From contig NZ_JBLXJC010000001.1 of assembly GCF_048269205.1 (NCBI RefSeq), forward strand, positions 806,001 to 870,000: a DNA stretch of 64,000 nucleotides, written 5' to 3'. The translations under genes were made by a program, and so were the position numbers. The notes beneath the pieces are model-generated. The model had not been told where the DNA came from. It was given only the letters and a program-made list of their open reading frames with translations, and searched no databases. Shown here piece after piece: positions 60,253 through 64,000 of this stretch; position 1 is the first letter of the stretch; each line of letters starts with the position of its first letter. This stretch comes from Emcibacter sp048269205 (lineage in GTDB: Bacteria; Pseudomonadota; Alphaproteobacteria; Sphingomonadales; Emcibacteraceae).

Positions 60253-62137
60253 GTCTCTGTCTTTCGGCTTTGTGGTCTTCCTGCTGTTGATACAGCGGCC
60301 AGTCGCCGGATGCAATGTCTTTCAGAGAGCGTACGTCCTGCCCGAAGCGCAGGCGATAGATCCAGTAATTGCTGATAACCCGTTCGATATAGTGGCGGGT
60401 CTCCCGTGCCGGGATGCTTTCGATAAACAATAGCGGGTCGTCCTGGAAATTGGTTTTTCTCAGCCATTTGCGCATGTTGCCCGGTCCCGCGTTATAGGCG
60501 GTAAGCAGCTTGAACAGATTGCCGTCGGCAAATTCCGGCGCCATCATGGCCACAAGATATTTCTGGCCCAGTGCCATATTATACTTGGGGTCATCCAGCT
60601 TGATACGGTTGCGATAGCGCAGCGACCTGTCGCGGGCCACATAGCTGGCGGTCCTTGGCATAACCTGCATGATGCCGCGGGCGCCTACCGAGCTTCGGGC
60701 CCAGCTGTTGAATTCGCTTTCCTGGCGCATGATGGCAAAAAGCAGCGCCCGGTCGAGGACGAAGCCGCCTTCAGGCTCCATATCGGGCAGGGGATAGAGT
60801 GTGCTGTCCAGTGCCGCCAGCCGTTTCTGTTCCTCGATTTTACCGATTTTCAGCTGGGTGCCGGCAAGGCCAAGTTTGCTGGCCAGTCCCAAAAGGGCGG
60901 CGTGCTTGTCTCCGGTGGTGCGCCGCCAGGCATCGGAAAGTTCCATATCGGCGGCCATGGTTTTGTTGATCTGGGCCAGGGCGATGGCCCGCTTCACATT
61001 GCCCAGGTTGCTGATGGCCTGGAACAGCTCGCCGCTGAATTCCGGTTCCTCCCAGTTAAGGGCCGGAGTCTGGCCGAGCTGATATTCGGCGATCAGGCCG
61101 TAAAAGGTACGATTGAATCTGGCCGCATGGGCAAGCAGCGGCCTGACCCGGTCAGGCTGCCTGCAGATGGTGTTGGCCCGGGCCCCCCAGTAGGCGCCGG
61201 CTGAGGACATCCAGTCTCCGGCCACCGGGGAAAAGGCCACTTTCTCGAAATGATCCGCGGCGCGCACACAGTCCCCCAGGCGCCATGCAGCAAGACCTGC
61301 CACCCAGTCCGCCTGGGAAGCCTTGTCCCTGAGATTGTCCGAGGCGATCAGCGCCAGGGCATAGGCCTTGTCATCCTGGTTTTTGAAATAGTAACTCTGG
61401 GCGATATCAGCCAGAAGGTCGTGGAATTCTTCCTGTGTCAGCAGGTTCACCCGTTCAAAGGCCCACAGTCTTTTTTCCGCCCGCTCTGCATTCTGGCGGC
61501 GCAGATAGCGACGGATGCGCTTTTTCAGTCGCGCGACCTCGATGCGTTCCGCCCTGTTTCTTTTGGCGCCGGGTTGTGGGACAGTGGGGTCAAGTGTTTC
61601 CACCACAGGCTGGGGCAATGGGCTCGGGGCGGCTCTCCTCATGGGCTTGTCCGCGGGAAAAGAAGCGGCAAGCAGGGGCACCGGTTTGTGCAGACGGGCT
61701 TTTTTGCCACCATTTTTCTTGATGGCCAGGTCGTAAATTCTCTTGGCGCCGGGGTGATCCGGATATTTCAGCATCCAGGCGGACAGTTCCCTATACTGGG
61801 AGGTGTAGGCTGTGGGATGCATGTATCTGTCGTAGAGCACATGCCCCATCAGGATATTATTCTCCAGTTTCCTGATCAGCCGGTCGGCCCGGGACCAGTT
61901 GCCCTCCCGTTGCACTTCGAAGATTTCCCGGTAAAGGTTAACGTCATGATCGCTGAGCGGCGACAGGTCAACAAGGGGTTCGGGGGCAATAACTTCAACG
62001 TCATCTTGCGGAGCGGCGGATTCAACGGGCGTCAGCAGGGGGGCAGTCGAAATTGGCTGGGTGGACTCCTGTGCCAGTGCCTGACCGGAGGTGAGGACAA
62101 GCAGGGACGCAACTATGATGAATACATTAACTTTCAT
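60239..62137 (-). CDS. Soluble lytic transglycosylase (Slt70-like)
   Basis: A 632-aa periplasmic murein transglycosylase with a signal peptide (FIIVASLLVLTSGQALAQ). A large helical superhelix domain covers about 60-460, and the SLT catalytic domain about 470-610. The catalytic Glu is in AIMRQESEFNSWARSSVGARGIMQVMP, followed by LTAYNAGPGNMRKWL and ARETRHYIERVISNYWIYR. It cuts peptidoglycan with formation of 1,6-anhydro ends. It overlaps the udg start by four bases and moaB by 14 bases. Confidence 0.93.
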   Translation of the reverse strand: MKVNVFIIVASLLVLTSGQALAQESTQPISTAPLLTPVESAAPQDDVEVIAPEPLVDLSPLSDHDVNLYREIFEVQREGNWSRADRLIRKLENNILMGHVLYDRYMHPTAYTSQYRELSAWMLKYPDHPGAKRIYDLAIKKNGGKKARLHKPVPLLAASFPADKPMRRAAPSPLPQPVVETLDPTVPQPGAKRNRAERIEVARLKKRIRRYLRRQNAERAEKRLWAFERVNLLTQEEFHDLLADIAQSYYFKNQDDKAYALALIASDNLRDKASQADWVAGLAAWRLGDCVRAADHFEKVAFSPVAGDWMSSAGAYWGARANTICRQPDRVRPLLAHAARFNRTFYGLIAEYQLGQTPALNWEEPEFSGELFQAISNLGNVKRAIALAQINKTMAADMELSDAWRRTTGDKHAALLGLASKLGLAGTQLKIGKIEEQKRLAALDSTLYPLPDMEPEGGFVLDRALLFAIMRQESEFNSWARSSVGARGIMQVMPRTASYVARDRSLRYRNRIKLDDPKYNMALGQKYLVAMMAPEFADGNLFKLLTAYNAGPGNMRKWLRKTNFQDDPLLFIESIPARETRHYIERVISNYWIYRLRFGQDVRSLKDIASGDWPLYQQQEDHKAERQRHASR

Positions 62138-62976
62138 GCTTTTGACCCGTCCAACTCGTTTAATTTGTCTCTGATGTTCTGAAGATCGCTCCAGGCCTGA
62201 GCCTTGGTCTGTGGCTGGCGCAGCAGATAGGCGGGGTGATAGGTGGGCATGACCGGGATTATCCGCCCGGCGACCTCAATTTCATGCCATTTACCACGGA
62301 GCCGGGTAATGCCGACTTTGCTGTCCAGCAGGCTGCTTGCGGCGGTGCCGCCCAGCAGGACCAGCACTTTCGGCGCGGCCAGTTCAATATGTTTCATCAG
62401 GAACGGCTGGCAGATATGCAGCTCTGCATCTGATGGTTTGCGATTGCCCGGCGGACGCCAGGGCAGGGTATTGGAAATATAGAGATTTTCTTCGCGGCTT
62501 CTGTGGATGGCGGCGAACATTTTATCCAGAAGCTGGCCACTGGCGCCAACAAAGGGTTTTCCCTGCCTGTCCTCCTCGACCCCCGGGGCTTCGCCGATCA
62601 GCATCAGGTCGCTGCCGGCGATGCCGTCTGAGAATACGGTCTTTGAAGCGGTTTTCTTCAGGGCGCAACCATCGAATTCCTCGATCTTCTGGCGCAGTTC
62701 GTCCAGGGTCTTGCAGTCTTTCACCAGATCCTTTGCCGTTGCGGCGATCTGGTCTGTGGCCTGCAGCGGGTAGGCAGCGGCGCTTGCAGCCGGTCGCGTC
62801 GCAGCGGCGGGCTGATTTGACCTATTGGGCTGCGCAGGTTTCGGTGCAGCAGTGGCGTTGATTTCAAACCAGTCTGTGGCGTCGTCAGAGATGCATTCAT
62901 CGACCCCGCTGTCCAGATACCACTGGAGCAGGGAGAGGGGAGACTGGCTATGCGACTCTGTGTTGAAATCGTTCAT
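62134..62976 (-). CDS. Uracil-DNA glycosylase, family 4 (iron-sulphur type)
   Basis: A 280-aa base-excision repair enzyme. The family 4 core covers about 95-275. The active-site motif is LIGEAPGVEEDRQGKPFVGASGQLLDKM near 130-157, and the second motif is PTYHPAYLLRQP near 249-260. Cluster cysteines lie in VKDCKTLDELRQKI, FDGCALKK and later positions. The first about 90 residues are a low-complexity Ala/Pro linker plus an acidic N-terminus. It forms an operon with the lytic transglycosylase, which it overlaps by ATGA. Confidence 0.92.
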   Translation of the reverse strand: MNDFNTESHSQSPLSLLQWYLDSGVDECISDDATDWFEINATAAPKPAQPNRSNQPAAATRPAASAAAYPLQATDQIAATAKDLVKDCKTLDELRQKIEEFDGCALKKTASKTVFSDGIAGSDLMLIGEAPGVEEDRQGKPFVGASGQLLDKMFAAIHRSREENLYISNTLPWRPPGNRKPSDAELHICQPFLMKHIELAAPKVLVLLGGTAASSLLDSKVGITRLRGKWHEIEVAGRIIPVMPTYHPAYLLRQPQTKAQAWSDLQNIRDKLNELDGSKA

Positions 62977-63186
62977 GAAGTGAATTGTGACTCAAACCCG
63001 TTAAAAATACATTAGAATGCATATCATATTTTAACCATGTGCTCCGGCAAAAGACAATATCTCCGGAAAAACAATTCTGGAAAATCATGATGATCCCGGT
63101 TCGAGGCAGAAATATGGAGGTCGGAAAAAAAGGAGCCGTGTCACAAGGCCCCTTTTCCTGCCAGTTTATTTGGCTGAAAAACAACA

Positions 63187-63202
63187 TCAAACGATCGTTT
63201 GA
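63187..63202. promoter_or_regulatory. Perfect 16-bp palindrome (PsrA-like operator) at the ETF-QO promoter
   Basis: TCAAACGATCGTTTGA is a perfect palindrome. It fits the (G/C)AAAC-N2-4-GTTT(G/C) form reported for the fatty-acid-responsive TetR regulator PsrA. It overlaps the -35 of the promoter below. Confidence 0.6.
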
Positions 63203-63227
63203 AAAACTTGTTATATTGCTTCATAAT
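63199..63227 (+). promoter_or_regulatory. Sigma-70 promoter of ETF-QO
   Basis: -35 TTGAAA (63199-63204), 17-base spacer, -10 CATAAT (63222-63227). Each hexamer matches consensus at 5 of 6. The start would be near 63234, giving a leader of about 119 bases. Confidence 0.6.
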
Positions 63228-63352
63228 GCCGGTGTAAAAGTGATATAACGTTGACCCGTGAGTAACATAGAGGCATAAACTGGCTTTTATGGGTGTTTTG
63301 ATTCAATAAAGAGCAGCTGTCACGGCTCTTTGGGAAGAGGGAGAAAAAGATC

Positions 63353-64000
63353 ATGGAACGTGAATTTATGGAATATGACGTCGTCATCGTTGGCGGCGGT
63401 CCGGCCGGCCTCAGTGCGGCGATCCGTTTCAAACAGCTCTGTAACGAGCAGGGACAGGATCTGTCCGTCTGTGTACTGGAAAAGGGCTCCGAAGTGGGCG
63501 CGCATATCCTGTCCGGCGCCGTTATTGACCCCATCGCGCTCGATGAGCTGATCCCGGACTGGAAAGAGCAGGGGGCGCCGCTTCTGACCGAAGTCACAGA
63601 CAACCAGCACTGGATTTTGAAAGAGGGTGGCAAGACCTCCATGCCTCATTTCTTCCTCCCGCCGCTGATGAGCAACAAGGGCAAATATATTGTCAGCCTC
63701 GGCAATGTGTCCCGCTGGCTCGCCCAGCAGGCGGAAAATATGGGGGTTGAGATTTTTCCGGGCTTTACCGGTGCGGAAATCCTGACCGGCGAAGATGGTT
63801 CCGTGAAAGGTGTGATCACCGGCGATATGGGCGTGGGGGCCGACGGTCATCACAAGGATACCTATATGCCGGGTATGGAACTCAGGGCCAAATACACTCT
63901 GATTGCCGAAGGGGTGCGCGGATCGCTGGCCAAACAGCTGATCAATGATTTCAACCTGCGTCACGGGGTGCAGCCGCAGACCTATGGCATTGGCATCAAG
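63353..64000 (+). CDS. Electron transfer flavoprotein-ubiquinone oxidoreductase, N-terminal part
   Basis: The first 216 codons of a gene that continues past the window. ETF-QO is an inner-membrane FAD/4Fe-4S enzyme that passes electrons from acyl-CoA dehydrogenases, via ETF, to ubiquinone. The FAD motif is VVIVGGGPAGLSAAIRFK near 10-27, followed by LEKGSEVGAHILSGAVIDP and HFFLPPLMSNKGKYIVSLGNV. AEGVRGSLAKQLI is near 184-196. The C-terminal cluster domain is not in view. AGAGGGAGA precedes the ATG; an in-frame ATG at 63368 is a weaker choice. Confidence 0.93.
   Translation, partial: MEREFMEYDVVIVGGGPAGLSAAIRFKQLCNEQGQDLSVCVLEKGSEVGAHILSGAVIDPIALDELIPDWKEQGAPLLTEVTDNQHWILKEGGKTSMPHFFLPPLMSNKGKYIVSLGNVSRWLAQQAENMGVEIFPGFTGAEILTGEDGSVKGVITGDMGVGADGHHKDTYMPGMELRAKYTLIAEGVRGSLAKQLINDFNLRHGVQPQTYGIGIK

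Larger units (their letters stand above)
62977..63352. other. Divergent intergenic region between udg and ETF-QO
   Basis: About 376 bp without a supported gene. It holds the ETF-QO promoter and operator (63187-63227) and a weak AAAAGG/CCTTTT hairpin near 63127-63156. Short open frames here do not resemble known families. Confidence 0.5.

Noticed and set aside
1..64000. CRISPR arrays, tRNA or rRNA genes, insertion sequences, integrases and phage genes
   Set aside because: No regularly spaced repeats, cloverleaf-type sequences or transposase/integrase motifs were seen on reading; a dedicated scan could still find a small element.

Overview
The window is a gene-dense stretch of an alphaproteobacterial chromosome, with about 70 protein genes, no tRNA or rRNA, no insertion sequence and no CRISPR array. 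Several lineage markers support the assignment: a CcrM-type GANTC methyltransferase, GapR (DUF2312), an RcdA/DUF1465 protein, DUF1192 and DUF1244 proteins, a PAS_5 protein, zinc-free forms of ribosomal proteins L31 and L36, a split PntA transhydrogenase subunit, and an alphaproteobacterial-type heat-shock promoter with a ROSE-like RNA thermometer. The class GN sortase with its VIT/VWA target suggests a marine lineage (for example Kordiimonadales/Emcibacterales-like). The exact family cannot be fixed from the sequence alone.

Layout. 1-8452: tail of a RutE-like nitroreductase, then tsaB-rimI-fur-plsC-miaB-phoH-ybeY-corC-lnt, a translation, tRNA-modification and envelope cluster. 8567-13155: XRE regulator, DUF952-pyrD, bacterioferritin with its ferredoxin and Fur-box-like sites, an ArsC-like protein and a MATE exporter. 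13454-18678: 2-oxoacid:ferredoxin oxidoreductase korAB, an ECF sigma factor operon with a Spy/CnrX-like periplasmic protein, and an SprA-related putative metalloprotease. 18910-25406: sensor kinase, TPR protein, LysR regulator and the pntAa-pntAb-pntB operon. 25686-31947: a VIT/VWA surface protein-sortase-oligoendopeptidase F operon, divergent from a sigma-54-type response regulator preceded by three matching dyads. 32002-36294: small membrane protein, gapR, DUF1244, N-formylglutamate amidohydrolase, pyk, HAD phosphatase, rpmJ. 36376-40703: a candidate 44-aa gene, a lone HerA-like ATPase and a chemoreceptor. 40929-46418: quinone oxidoreductase, DUF1192, hsp20, rcdA, rpmE, an MsbA-like ABC exporter and a PAS_5 protein. 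46404-50792: a MotA/OmpA-type membrane motor pair, a small OmpA-fold protein, suhB and efp. 50896-57153: a GhrA-like dehydrogenase and VOC protein divergent from a LysR regulator, a second sensor kinase, ccrM and rnhB. 57227-64000: radical SAM protein, two arsenosugar-type glycosyltransferases, moaB, a soluble lytic transglycosylase, a type 4 uracil-DNA glycosylase and the start of ETF-ubiquinone oxidoreductase.

Most of the window is conserved housekeeping synteny. The more unusual content is regulatory or organisational: the sortase operon facing a regulator with three TTGTCCCA-type dyads; a heat-shock promoter plus RNA thermometer on hsp20; five GANTC sites in 71 bp at the ccrM promoter; a perfect 16-bp palindrome over the -35 of the ETF-QO promoter; and a MotA/OmpA ion-motor module with no assigned function. 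I did not find a clearly new defence or biosynthetic system. The sortase module with its neighbouring regulator is the best candidate for an under-described one.
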